Shown: piece after piece, positions 17,525-26,305 of the stretch | Layout of the letters: each line of letters opens with the position of its first letter | Position numbering within the stretch: position 1 is the stretch's first letter | DNA from: Hyphomicrobiales bacterium | Lineage (GTDB): Bacteria > Pseudomonadota > Alphaproteobacteria > Rhizobiales > Aestuariivirgaceae | Assembly: GCA_016185245.1 (NCBI GenBank) | Contig: JACPNZ010000042.1 | Location: forward strand, 124,001-188,000 | DNA: 64,000 nucleotides | Direction: 5' to 3' | Position numbers and translations under genes: made by a program | Notes under the pieces: model-generated | What the model saw: the letters and a program-made list of their open reading frames with translations, nothing else | Databases searched by the model: none | Told to the model about the DNA's origin: nothing

Positions 17525-18418
17525 TCAATGCAACAGCCCCGCGGCAACGGCGATGCGGGCCAAACCCTTGACGATCGCCTGCGGGTTGCCATGGCGCACT
17601 TTGAGGCCGGCCAGTCCCATGGCCCTCACATAACGCCCACCGATGCCAGGCGATGCCAGCACCACGTAATCGGCGCTCCTCGGGTTGGCGGCCGTGGCGT
17701 GAGCGACTTCCGTGCCGATCACCTGGCCTGACAGATAGGACGAAAGATGTTCCGGCGCCATCTCGCCGAAGAGAGCGAGCGAGCGAACCGAAAAGATGCG
17801 ATGCAAAAAGCCCGCCGGATCGGCAAGCGCCGATGTCACGCCGCGGACGAAGGCTTCGTCATTGTCGGGATCGTCCTTCATCAGGCGGCCTAAAATCGTG
17901 TGGCCCTTGAGGGCGGCAAAGACCTCGCCTGTCATATAGGTGGTGAAGCGGGTGACCCGTTTACCTTCCACCACGATCCATTTGGAATGGGTTCCCGGCG
18001 TTACGAAATGATTGGCTTCGTCGAAGCTGCCGAATACCTGGGTCTCCTCGCTCCGCATGACATCGGGCAGGCCGTCGGAAGAGCGGTAGCTGAGGCCGGT
18101 GGAGAAAGCGATGTGACGGCCGCGCTTCGAGACATGGGTGTGGAGTGCGGCTGCCAGATCGGCGAGGCCTGCCGGAGTCGCGACATAGGGGCACTCGACC
18201 CAGCCCTGCCGGCTGGTGATCATGCCGGCGGCGAGCACCGGTAGGCTCGCGTCCCAATCGCCGATGTGGCGTTCAAGCGCGCCATCGAAATCACCATCGC
18301 TCACCGCGAGGATGCCCTCCGGCGCACTCACCGTCTTCTCGACCCGGCCCGCCGCGTCTGCCAGATAGGCACGGAACGAGGTCGTCCCCCAGTCGAGCGC
18401 CACGAAGCGATCGGACAT
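17525..18418 (-). CDS. dgoK: 2-dehydro-3-deoxygalactonokinase
   Basis: A 297-aa kinase of the DgoK family, which phosphorylates 2-keto-3-deoxygalactonate in the De Ley-Doudoroff galactose/galactonate route. The N-terminal ALDWGTTSFRAYL is the ATP-binding phosphate-1 type motif. GMITSRQGWVE-x-PY, TPGTHSKW and TGEVFAAL are strongly conserved in the family. It lies 6 bp downstream of the AraD1/GguC-like gene, so they share a transcript. No dgoA aldolase is seen nearby, so the pathway must be completed elsewhere. Confidence 0.9.
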   Translation of the reverse strand: MSDRFVALDWGTTSFRAYLADAAGRVEKTVSAPEGILAVSDGDFDGALERHIGDWDASLPVLAAGMITSRQGWVECPYVATPAGLADLAAALHTHVSKRGRHIAFSTGLSYRSSDGLPDVMRSEETQVFGSFDEANHFVTPGTHSKWIVVEGKRVTRFTTYMTGEVFAALKGHTILGRLMKDDPDNDEAFVRGVTSALADPAGFLHRIFSVRSLALFGEMAPEHLSSYLSGQVIGTEVAHATAANPRSADYVVLASPGIGGRYVRAMGLAGLKVRHGNPQAIVKGLARIAVAAGLLH

Positions 18419-18424
18419 CGAAAG

Positions 18425-19420
18425 CTACAGCGCCTTCACTGCGTCCGGCCGATAACGGGCCCGCACCACCTTCAGCCGGTTGCGCAGCGGTGCGCCGAAG
18501 GCCGGAGCACTGATCTCGAAGACATCTCCATTCTCGGTGACGATGCCGTCGGCGATTGACAGGGTGCCGGTACCGAAGAAATGCACATGCAAGTCGCCGG
18601 GCCGGCGAAAGCCCTCATACTTGAAGTGATGGTATTCGAGGTTGGCGAGGCTGTGCGACATGTTGGCTTCGCCGGTGAGGAAGGGCTTCTCCCAAATGGC
18701 CTTGCCGGCCCGCAGAATGCGACTGGTGCCCTCGATCTGCGGTGGCAGGGGCCCTGCAATCATCTCCGGCCCGATGGCACATTGGCGGAGTTTCGAATGG
18801 GCGAGATAGAGATAGTTCTGCCGCTCCATCACGTGGTCGGAATATTCATTGCCCAAGGCGAAGCCCAAACGATAGGGTCTGCCGTTGGAACCGATCAGAT
18901 AGAGGCCCACGACCTCCGGCTCCTCGCCGCCATCGAGCGCGAAGGCCGGGCGCTCGAGATCGTCGCCTGGACCCACCAGCCAGGAGCCATCGCCCTTGTA
19001 GAACCACTCGGGCTGCACTCCCGCCTCGCCCTGCTTCGGCTTGCCGCCGTCAAGGCCCATCTTGAACATCTTGAGGCTGTCGCTGAGCTCTTCGCCGCCG
19101 CCCGACAGCTTCTGGTGCATCTTGTCGCGTGCCGTCGCCGAGCCGAGATGGGTGAGGCCGGTGCCGGTGACGAGACAGTGCGCCGGATCGGGATGGTCGA
19201 CGGGTGCCAGGATGCGGCGCTCCTTGCGGGCCGCCGCATAGTCTTCCTCACCGCCGCCGGCCAGCTCTTTGGCAAGCCCCGCCAGCTTGCGGCCCCGCTT
19301 GATGGCAAAATTTGCCAACTCAAAGGTACTATCGACTCTCTTGAGAAGGGCAAGCCTGTTGCCCTCCACCATCGCGACGCGGCGCTTACCCTTGCGGTCG
19401 ACGAGCTGCACAATATTCAT
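18425..19420 (-). CDS. AraD1/GguC-like protein of the fumarylacetoacetase superfamily
   Basis: A 331-aa protein. The C-terminal half has the FAH-fold metal-binding pattern (EPEVVGLYLI, GFALGNEYSDH, and later FFGTGTLSIADG). The start MNIVQLVDRKGKRRVAMVEG is characteristic of the GguC/AraD1 group. Members of this group occur in sugar-acid catabolic operons and are linked to handling of 2-keto-3-deoxy sugar acids such as keto-deoxyarabonate; the exact reaction differs among annotations. The 6-bp gap to dgoK supports a shared pathway. Confidence 0.82.
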   Translation of the reverse strand: MNIVQLVDRKGKRRVAMVEGNRLALLKRVDSTFELANFAIKRGRKLAGLAKELAGGGEEDYAAARKERRILAPVDHPDPAHCLVTGTGLTHLGSATARDKMHQKLSGGGEELSDSLKMFKMGLDGGKPKQGEAGVQPEWFYKGDGSWLVGPGDDLERPAFALDGGEEPEVVGLYLIGSNGRPYRLGFALGNEYSDHVMERQNYLYLAHSKLRQCAIGPEMIAGPLPPQIEGTSRILRAGKAIWEKPFLTGEANMSHSLANLEYHHFKYEGFRRPGDLHVHFFGTGTLSIADGIVTENGDVFEISAPAFGAPLRNRLKVVRARYRPDAVKAL

Positions 19421-19477
19421 GGCGGTGGTTCCTCTCCCCGGATTTCCGGCGAAATCTATGATGAATAGATGTGCATG

Positions 19478-20518
19478 TCAGCGGTCAATCGCGTCCCGGG
19501 GCCAGGTGTCGGAAATCCGGTAGCCATCGGGCCAGGGATCGTCGGGATCGAGCATCAGCGTCGAACGTCCGGTGATCCAGCCGCGGCCGGAAATCGACGG
19601 TACGATGGCGGACCTGCCGCCGAGTTCGGTCAAGGCCTCGATGCGGCCGGTAAAGCGGCTTTCGATGATCGAGCGGCCGATGAACTTGTCGCCCTCGCCC
19701 ATTAGGCCGCGGGCGGCGAGCACTGCCATGAGAGCCGAACAACCGGTTCCGGTGGGCGACCGGTCGAGCTTGCCCGGCTTGATCACGCAGGCGTTGCGGC
19801 TTGAAAGATCGCCATCGACACGCTCGAGGGGGCCGGTGACAAAAGCAAAGGAGAAGTGCCGCCAGCCCGGGAGGGTGGGATGAACAAAGCTCAACTGCTC
19901 ATTGGCGGCGGCGACGATGCGGCGTCCAATATCGGCAATGTCGCGGGCCTCGTCAGGCGTCAGGGCGAAGCCCAGGGACTTGCCCTCGGCCATGACGAAA
20001 CTGTCTCCGCCGAAGGCGGTATCGACAGTGAGCGTGCCGAGGCCCGGGACCTCCAGCCTGGCGGCGAGCCGGTCGGCGAAGGCCGGCACGTTGCGTAGGG
20101 TGATCGTTTCCGCTTTGCCGCCCCGGCAGTGGGCCCGCACTTCGATGAGGCCGGCGGGAGCTTCCAGCGTCAGGCGCGTTTCCGGCTCGCTCATCGGGAT
20201 TATCCCGGCATCGAGCAGGACGGTCGCCACACAGATGCAGTTCGAGCCCGACATGGGAGGAGTGTCCTCGGGCTCCATGATGATGAAGCCCATCTGGGCG
20301 GCCGGATTCTTCGACGGCACCAGCAGGTTCACATGGCGGAATACGCCACCGCGCGGCTCGTTGAGAACGAAGGCGCGAAGCTTTCCGTTGCTGGCGATAA
20401 AACGCGACTGGTCCCAAACCGTTTCCCCCGGCGGCGGCGCAACGCCGCCGACGATGACATCGCCCACCTCGCCTTCGGCATGGCAGCCGATGATCTCGAT
20501 CGCTTTGCTGGTGCGCAT
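19478..20518 (-). CDS. Proline racemase/hydroxyproline dehydratase-family protein with Ser/Thr at the catalytic positions
   Basis: A 346-aa member of the proline racemase superfamily. The first catalytic-cysteine motif, normally M-C-G-H, reads MSGSN. The second, normally S-P-C-G-T-G, reads SPTGTG. Both cysteines are therefore replaced, by Ser and Thr. Known racemases and epimerases are Cys/Cys and trans-3-hydroxy-L-proline dehydratases are Cys/Thr, so neither label can be applied safely. The rest of the fold is intact ([28 protein letters not shown]). The ATG at 20518 has GGAGG 9 nt upstream. It sits between nhaD and the AraD1-like gene on the same strand. Confidence 0.85.
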   Translation of the reverse strand: MRTSKAIEIIGCHAEGEVGDVIVGGVAPPPGETVWDQSRFIASNGKLRAFVLNEPRGGVFRHVNLLVPSKNPAAQMGFIIMEPEDTPPMSGSNCICVATVLLDAGIIPMSEPETRLTLEAPAGLIEVRAHCRGGKAETITLRNVPAFADRLAARLEVPGLGTLTVDTAFGGDSFVMAEGKSLGFALTPDEARDIADIGRRIVAAANEQLSFVHPTLPGWRHFSFAFVTGPLERVDGDLSSRNACVIKPGKLDRSPTGTGCSALMAVLAARGLMGEGDKFIGRSIIESRFTGRIEALTELGGRSAIVPSISGRGWITGRSTLMLDPDDPWPDGYRISDTWPRDAIDR

Positions 20519-20547
20519 GTTAGCCTGCCTCCGTCGCCCAGTAGCGG

Positions 20548-21861
20548 TCAAAACAGCCGGGCATTGATCAGCATATGGGCGATGATGCTCGCCCCATAGC
20601 CCAGTGCGATGGCCCAGGCCCATTTCAGATGGCTCAAAAACCCGTAGTGCTCTCGGGCCTGACCCATGAGTGCAACGCCGGCGGCCGAGCCGATCGACAG
20701 GAGCGAGCCGCCGACGCCGGCGGTGAGCGTTACCAGGAGCCACTGGCCCTCGCTCATCGGCGGATTCATGGTGAGAACAGCGAACATCAGCGGAATGTTA
20801 TCGACGATTGCAGACAGCACACCCACTGCCACATTGGCGGACGTCGGCCCCAGCCCAGCATAAAGAAGGTCGGAAGCCAGCGCCAGGTAACCCAGCACGC
20901 CAAGGCCACCAACCGCAAGGATGATGCCGAAGAAAAACAGCATGGTGTCCCATTCGACCCGCTGGATCTGGGCGAAGGAGTCGAGCACCATGTCATGGTC
21001 GTTGCGGCGACGGCCCAGGCGCTGCAGCAGATAGGACCATGCTTGCAGATAGCCGAGGCCCAGCATCATGCCCAGCGCCGGCGGCAGGCCGAGGAAATTC
21101 CTGAACGAGACGGCGGTGGCGATGGTGGCGGCAAAAAGCACGACGACGCCGGCCGACCCGGGCTTTGTGGAAACCCGCTCGGAACTGGGTTCTGGCCTCG
21201 ATTTCGGTATGGCGAAATGCATGATTGCCGCCGGCACCAGCCAGTTGACGAGCGACGGCACGAACAGCGCGAAGAAGTTCCAAAAGCCGAGCTTGCCCTG
21301 CTGCCACACCATCAGCGTGGTTATGTCGCCGAAGGGCGAGTAGGCGCCGCCGGCATTGGCTGCCACGACGACCGAAATGCAGCCAAGAGTTGCGAAGCGC
21401 GGCGAGCGCGCTCCCGCTGCCAGCACTACCGCACCCATGACGAGCGCCGTGGTCAGGTTGTCAAGCAGGCCCGACAGGAGGAAGGCGAGAGTGCCGGTGA
21501 GCCAGAACAACTGGCGGTAGGACAGCCCCCCGCTCACGAGTTTGGCGCGCAGGACGTCAAAGACCCGCCGTTCCTCGAGAACATTCACGTAGGTAATGGC
21601 AACCAACAGGAATAGGAACAGTTCGCCATAGTTCTCGATCACCTGCCCGGCCAGGGCCTGCACATCGCCGGTCCTTCCCGCCAGGGAATAGGCAATGCCG
21701 ATCAGCACCCAGATGAGGCCGGCCGCCAATAGAACCGGCTTCGACTTGCGCAGCTCCGTCGCCTCTTCGAAGATCACCAGCAGATAGGCGGCAATAAACA
21801 GAGCAAGCGAGACCAGGCCCGCCCAGTGCTGTGTGAAATCGACGGCCGGGGTCTCGTTCAT
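20548..21861 (-). CDS. nhaD: NhaD-type Na+/H+ antiporter
   Basis: A 437-aa polytopic membrane protein of the ion transporter superfamily, with roughly a dozen hydrophobic segments. The half-site sequences ([18 protein letters not shown] near residue 130 and [14 protein letters not shown] near residue 345) are the paired D-N-containing re-entrant motifs of Nha[18 protein letters not shown] is also characteristic. It exports Na+ or Li+ in exchange for protons. Its start overlaps the stop of the upstream 75-aa membrane protein by 4 bp, indicating coupled translation. Confidence 0.88.
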   Translation of the reverse strand: MNETPAVDFTQHWAGLVSLALFIAAYLLVIFEEATELRKSKPVLLAAGLIWVLIGIAYSLAGRTGDVQALAGQVIENYGELFLFLLVAITYVNVLEERRVFDVLRAKLVSGGLSYRQLFWLTGTLAFLLSGLLDNLTTALVMGAVVLAAGARSPRFATLGCISVVVAANAGGAYSPFGDITTLMVWQQGKLGFWNFFALFVPSLVNWLVPAAIMHFAIPKSRPEPSSERVSTKPGSAGVVVLFAATIATAVSFRNFLGLPPALGMMLGLGYLQAWSYLLQRLGRRRNDHDMVLDSFAQIQRVEWDTMLFFFGIILAVGGLGVLGYLALASDLLYAGLGPTSANVAVGVLSAIVDNIPLMFAVLTMNPPMSEGQWLLVTLTAGVGGSLLSIGSAAGVALMGQAREHYGFLSHLKWAWAIALGYGASIIAHMLINARLF

Positions 21862-22085
21862 CTTGCCGCCGCGAACATGGCCTGTGGGGTTATCTCGAGA
21901 TAGCCGAAAAACGGCCGGTCGTGGGCGTGCACTTCGAACAGCGAGATCGAGACGGCGAACGTCGGCAACGCTAGCCGGTTCCAGTGAAATAACATCTGGA
22001 TCGCTAGCGCGATGGCCCCGGCTGCCAGGAGCACGAATAGAAACATGCCAACCTCGGTCCAGAAGTTGAGAAAGTCCGGCGGCAT
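21858..22085 (-). CDS. Small membrane protein coupled to nhaD, 75 aa
   Basis: The frame begins MPPDFLNFWTEVGMFLFVLL with GAGGG about 11 nt upstream. It contains one strong transmembrane helix (about residues 13-33) followed by a second, weaker hydrophobic stretch. Its stop overlaps the nhaD start as ATGA, a strong sign that both are translated together. No family is recognised. It could be a small accessory subunit of the antiporter, but that is inferred only from position. Confidence 0.65.
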   Translation of the reverse strand: MPPDFLNFWTEVGMFLFVLLAAGAIALAIQMLFHWNRLALPTFAVSISLFEVHAHDRPFFGYLEITPQAMFAAAR

Positions 22086-22101
22086 GGCCTTGTTCCCTCG
22101 G

Positions 22102-23481
22102 TTAGACGGTTCGCAGATACCACTCGAAGTCGCGGGCCGTCGGCTCGGCGTAGAAGCGGTCGGCCTCGACTTCCTTCAGGGTGCAATAGGTGTCGACGAA
22201 TTCCTTGCCGAAATATTCCTTGAGGATTGAGGCTCGCCAGAAGGCATCGATGGCATCGAACCAGTTGCCGGGAATATACTTGGCGCGGCGCTCGTAGCCG
22301 TTGCCGGTGACCGGATTGCCGGGATCGGCCTTCTCGGTGATGCCGTGATGCATGCCCGCCATGATCGCCGCCATCACCAGATAGGGATTGGCGTCAGCCC
22401 CGCTGGGCCGGTGCTCGATGTGGCAGGCGGCAGCGGCACCTGCCGGAATGCGCAAGGAGACAGTGCGGTTGTTAATGCCCCAGCTAGCCGAAACGGGGGC
22501 GTAGGAATTGCGCCGGAAACGCCGGTAAGAATTGGCATTGGGCGCGAAAATCAGCATCGATTCCGCCATGGCGGCCCGCAGGCCCCCCAAGGCATTGAGC
22601 AGAAGCTCGTTCTCCATGGGATCGGCGGCGGCGAAGAGATTGTTGCCGGCGGCATCGGCCAAGCTTACATGCACATGCATGCCCGAGCCCGTCCATTGCG
22701 AATATGGCTTGGCCATGAAAGTCGCGGCAAGCCCGTGCTTTTCTGCCACCGCCTTGATCAGGCGCTTCAGCATGATCGCCTCGTCGCAGGCCTTGAGTAC
22801 GTCGGTCCGGTGGCGGAGCACGATCTCCATCTGACCCGGTGAATATTCCGAGATCAGCGTCTTGGCCGGCAGCCCCTGCGTTTCGCACCAGGCATACAGG
22901 TCCTTGAAGAAGGGTTGGAAGTCGTCGAGGTCCTGCAGGTAGTAGGCTTGGTAGTGCTGTGGGCGGAACTCGTTGATCAGCGACTTGGGTGCGGTGGGCT
23001 GGCCTGCCAGCGCCTTCGCGCGGTCCATCAGATAGAATTCCAGTTCGACTGCACCGACCGGGGTCATGTTGAGATCGGCCTTGAAACGGTCGACGATCTT
23101 CTCCAGCACGCTGCGAGGGTCGAAATAATGCGGTGTTCCGTCGAGATCGCGAACCGCAGCGACATATTGGGCCGAGGGTTCGTCGATCCACGGGACGCGC
23201 ACCATGCTGCCCGGCACCGGCCACAGCAGCATGTCGCGGTCGCCCTCGTCGAACACGAGGCCGGTTTCCGGCACGTCCTGGCCCGTCACATCGAGGACGA
23301 GAGCCGAGATCGGCATGAAACGCCCGTCCTTCCAGGCAGGGATAACTTCGTCGCGGCGAAGTATCTTGCCGCGGGCGACACCGCAGATATCGGTCCACAC
23401 CACGTGGACGCTCTGGATATCGGCATTGGCATCGAGGAAGGCGCGCGCTTCGGCGTCGCGACAAGGAAATACGGGCGTCAT
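22102..23481 (-). CDS. puuA: Glutamine synthetase family protein (gamma-glutamylputrescine synthetase-like)
   Basis: A 459-aa protein with the GS catalytic barrel. ELEFYLMD supplies the Glu metal ligands. SGMHVHVSL and FAPNANSYRR are the ATP/substrate loops. NRTVSLRIP and EHRPSGADANPYL close the site. The N-terminal WTDICGVARGKIL is typical of the PuuA/GlnT branch rather than true GlnA, which matches 459 aa. Such enzymes ligate glutamate to amines such as putrescine. The 15-bp gap to the class III aminotransferase, an arrangement seen in polyamine catabolic clusters, supports this, but the substrate is unproven. Confidence 0.83.
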   Translation of the reverse strand: MTPVFPCRDAEARAFLDANADIQSVHVVWTDICGVARGKILRRDEVIPAWKDGRFMPISALVLDVTGQDVPETGLVFDEGDRDMLLWPVPGSMVRVPWIDEPSAQYVAAVRDLDGTPHYFDPRSVLEKIVDRFKADLNMTPVGAVELEFYLMDRAKALAGQPTAPKSLINEFRPQHYQAYYLQDLDDFQPFFKDLYAWCETQGLPAKTLISEYSPGQMEIVLRHRTDVLKACDEAIMLKRLIKAVAEKHGLAATFMAKPYSQWTGSGMHVHVSLADAAGNNLFAAADPMENELLLNALGGLRAAMAESMLIFAPNANSYRRFRRNSYAPVSASWGINNRTVSLRIPAGAAAACHIEHRPSGADANPYLVMAAIMAGMHHGITEKADPGNPVTGNGYERRAKYIPGNWFDAIDAFWRASILKEYFGKEFVDTYCTLKEVEADRFYAEPTARDFEWYLRTV

Positions 23482-23496
23482 GGTCCCTGCTCCGGT

Positions 23497-24852
23497 TCAG
23501 CTCGTCAATTCTGCGATGCAGCGGTCGACCCCCTCGACCAGCTGCGCCACATGCGCCTCGGTGGTGGCCGGGCAGATGAGCATCATATTATGGAACGGCG
23601 TAATGATCACGCCGCGGTTGAGAAGATGGTGATGGATGGCCCGGTCAGCCGGCCGGTGGATCAGCTGGGCCGCCTCACCCCCATTGCGCGGGCGCCGCGG
23701 GCTGCACATGAACTCGACGCGGGCCCCTACCCTGACCACATGCCAAGGAACGCCACGCCGGGCGATGACCTGGGCAAGTCCCTGTTCAAGCTCCTCCGCC
23801 AGCGCAATCAGGGGCGCGAAGGCCGCATCGGTGAAATAGGTCTCGATTACGGTTCGCATCAGGGCAAGTTGGATCTTGGAGCCCGAAAGCGTCGTACCGA
23901 TCCCCGAATGTCCCGGTGTCCGTTTCTCCAGGAAAGAGCGAATTCGCTCGGCGACGGCGCTCGAAAAACCATAGACCGCTGCCGGCAGCCCGCCGGCGAT
24001 GGGCTTTCCGAGCACCAGCCCATCGGGCTCAAGGCCATGGGCGCGGGTGTAGCCGCCGGGACCGGACGACATGCAGTGGGTTTCATCGATGATGAGCAGC
24101 GTGCCGGTGCGGCGCGTCGCCTGGCGCAGCCTGGTGTGATAGCCCTCGTCGGGCAGCACCATGCCGACATTGGTCATGACCGGTTCGGCGAGCACGCAGG
24201 CGACATCACTGGGTGCAAGCGCGGCCTCGAGCGCTGCCACGTCATTGAACTCGACCACCTTGGTCAGGGCCGTCAGGTCGCGCGGTTCGCCGATCAAAGC
24301 CGGATCGGCGTGTGGAGTGCCGCCGTCAATCGTCACATAAGTCTCGTCGACCGCACCGTGATAGCAGTGGTTGAAGACGAGGATCTTCTGGCGGCCGGTG
24401 ATGGCGCGGCACCAGCGCAGCACTGCGCGGTTGGCGTCGGAGGCCGTCGCCGTCACCTGCCAGAAAGGCAGGCCGAAGCGGTCGGCGAGCAGCTTGCCCA
24501 CTTCGGCTGCGACAACCGACGGTATCATGGTAGTGAAGCCGCTAGCCCCTTCCCGCTGCAGGGTCTCGACCACCGGCGGCGGCGAATGACCGAACATGGC
24601 ACCGGTATCGCCCAGGCAAAAATCAATATAAGCATTGCCGTCGGCGTCGGTGAGATCGACGCCCTTGGCGTCAGCCACAAATAGCGGGAAAGGCGTGCCC
24701 CAGTCGACCATCCAGTGCATCGGAACGCCACGCAGCCAGTTCTTTGCCGCCTCTTCCGAGAGTGCCCGGGACCTTGGGTTGCGCTGGATGAAATGGCGAG
24801 CTTCGCGATCCAGCATGGCCGCAATGGCAGTGTCCCGGATCGGCTGCGGCAT
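23497..24852 (-). CDS. Class III PLP-dependent aminotransferase (glutamate-1-semialdehyde aminomutase-like)
   Basis: A 451-aa fold-type I aminotransferase. FNHCYHGAVDE is the PLP phosphate/ring-stacking region. LLIIDETHCM holds the Asp that contacts the pyridine nitrogen. LGKPIAGGLPAAVYG holds the Schiff-base lysine, and GTTLSGSKIQLA the phosphate-binding Thr. The DLTDADGNAYIDFCLGDTGAMFGHSPP start resembles the GSA-aminomutase-like branch often annotated as aspartate aminotransferase family. It neighbours the glutamine-synthetase-like ligase, pointing to amine or amino acid catabolism rather than haem synthesis. Confidence 0.85.
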   Translation of the reverse strand: MPQPIRDTAIAAMLDREARHFIQRNPRSRALSEEAAKNWLRGVPMHWMVDWGTPFPLFVADAKGVDLTDADGNAYIDFCLGDTGAMFGHSPPPVVETLQREGASGFTTMIPSVVAAEVGKLLADRFGLPFWQVTATASDANRAVLRWCRAITGRQKILVFNHCYHGAVDETYVTIDGGTPHADPALIGEPRDLTALTKVVEFNDVAALEAALAPSDVACVLAEPVMTNVGMVLPDEGYHTRLRQATRRTGTLLIIDETHCMSSGPGGYTRAHGLEPDGLVLGKPIAGGLPAAVYGFSSAVAERIRSFLEKRTPGHSGIGTTLSGSKIQLALMRTVIETYFTDAAFAPLIALAEELEQGLAQVIARRGVPWHVVRVGARVEFMCSPRRPRNGGEAAQLIHRPADRAIHHHLLNRGVIITPFHNMMLICPATTEAHVAQLVEGVDRCIAELTS

Positions 24853-24975
24853 GATATCCTTCTGATTGGTGGCCCCTGGGTTGTCCTAGCACAGGCCCCG
24901 GGGGCTTCCACAACCCCCATGGATTTTCGCGGCGGAATCTGGTCTACGGTGCACCGCACAATCGAGGAGAAAACC

Positions 24976-25818
24976 ATGGGCCGCACTGTCTTCGTCAACG
25001 GCGACTATGTCCCGGAGGAACAGGGGAAGATCTCGATTTTCGATCGTGGCTTCCTGTTCGCCGACGGCGTCTACGAGGTGACGGCCGTAATCAATGGGCG
25101 GTTGGTCGACTACGGCCCGCACATGGAGCGGCTGGATCGGTCACTGAGCGAACTGCGCATGGATTGGCCGTGCAGCAAGGACGAGCTTCGCGCCATGCAT
25201 GAGGAGTTGGTGAGGCGCAACGACCTAAAGGAGGGCATCGTCTACATGCAGGTGACGCGGGGCGCCACCGATCGCGACTTCAAGTTCCCCAAGGACGTGA
25301 AGCCGACCCTCATCGCCTTTACTCAGACGATGAGCCTCGTCGACAATCCCAACGCAGTGAAGGGTGTCTCCGTGGTTACCGTGCCGGACATCCGCTGGCT
25401 GCGGCGCGACATCAAGTCGGTGATGCTGCTGGCGCCGGTGATCGGCAAGCAGGCGGCTTACGAGAAGGGCGCCCATGAGGGCTGGATGGTCGAGGCCGGC
25501 TTCGTGACCGAGGGCACCTCCTCCAACGCCTATATCGTCAAGGATGGCAAGGTGATTACCCGCGGCCTGTCCAACGCCATTCTGGCCGGCTGTACCAGGC
25601 GGGCCCTGTTCCGGCTGGCAAAGGAGCACGGCGTGGTGATCGAGGAACGGGCCTTCACCCCAGCCGAGGCTTATGCGGCCGACGAGGCTTTCCTCACCAG
25701 CGCCTCACAGTTCGTCATGCCGATCACTGAAATAGATAGCCATCGCATCGGCGGAGGGCAGCCGGGACCGGTCACCCGCAAGCTGCGCGAGCTATTCCTC
25801 AAGGAAGCGACTGGCTGA
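24976..25818 (+). CDS. dat: D-amino-acid aminotransferase-like class IV PLP enzyme
   Basis: A 280-aa fold-type IV aminotransferase. FDRGFLFADGVYEV is the class signature. The predicted Schiff-base lysine lies in RRDIKSVMLLAPVIGK, and EAGFVTEGTSSNAYIVKDG is the phosphate-binding region. Conserved LSNAILAGCTRRAL follows. The combination fits D-alanine transaminase, which supplies D-amino acids for peptidoglycan, better than BcaT, though class IV substrate calls need testing. GAGGAGA lies 6 nt before the ATG. It is divergent from the class III aminotransferase. Confidence 0.87.
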   Translation: MGRTVFVNGDYVPEEQGKISIFDRGFLFADGVYEVTAVINGRLVDYGPHMERLDRSLSELRMDWPCSKDELRAMHEELVRRNDLKEGIVYMQVTRGATDRDFKFPKDVKPTLIAFTQTMSLVDNPNAVKGVSVVTVPDIRWLRRDIKSVMLLAPVIGKQAAYEKGAHEGWMVEAGFVTEGTSSNAYIVKDGKVITRGLSNAILAGCTRRALFRLAKEHGVVIEERAFTPAEAYAADEAFLTSASQFVMPITEIDSHRIGGGQPGPVTRKLRELFLKEATG

Positions 25819-25827
25819 CGGAAAGCC

Positions 25828-26271
25828 TCAGTTGCCGTCTTCCGGCAACCGGGGCAGAGGGTGGACTTCAATCCCTTCCTCGATCAATGCCCTTGCGTCA
25901 TTCTGGGTCGCTTCGCCATAGATGCCACGCTTTTCGGACTCCTCAAAGTGGATGCGGCGCGCTTCCTCGGCGAAACGGTCGCCGACATACTCGGCATTCT
26001 CCTCCACCGTCTTGCGCATCTCGCGCATGACTTCAAGCATCGCCCGGGCCCGCGGGTCCAGAGGCCCCGCCACCATCTTCTGCGGTGCTTCCGTCCGGCG
26101 GTTCGATTTCACCATTATGCCGGGGGCCATCAACTGCTTATCGATCTTGGCGGAACCGCAGACCGCGCAACTCAGCAGCCCTCGCCGGGACTGGCTGTCA
26201 TAGGCGGCACTGTCGCGGAACCAGCCGTCGAATTCATGTCCCTGGTCGCAGATGAGGTCATATCTGATCAT
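25828..26271 (-). CDS. DUF1178 family protein
   Basis: A 147-aa protein. The N-terminus has a zinc-ribbon-like layout (DLICDQGHEFDGWF, then SCAVCGSAKIDKQLMAP), the same plan as FmdB-type regulators. A charged helical C-terminal half (MREMRKTVEENAEYVG, FAEEARRIHFEESEKRGIYGEAT) is characteristic of DUF1178. The function is unknown in the family. The ATG at 26271 is chosen because it gives the standard MIRYDLIC start. It is downstream of the nitrilase gene and convergent with dat, with only 9 bp between the stops. Confidence 0.85.
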   Translation of the reverse strand: MIRYDLICDQGHEFDGWFRDSAAYDSQSRRGLLSCAVCGSAKIDKQLMAPGIMVKSNRRTEAPQKMVAGPLDPRARAMLEVMREMRKTVEENAEYVGDRFAEEARRIHFEESEKRGIYGEATQNDARALIEEGIEVHPLPRLPEDGN

Positions 26272-26305
26272 GGCAGCGATTAGGTAGCAACGGCGTCTTC
26301 GGGTT

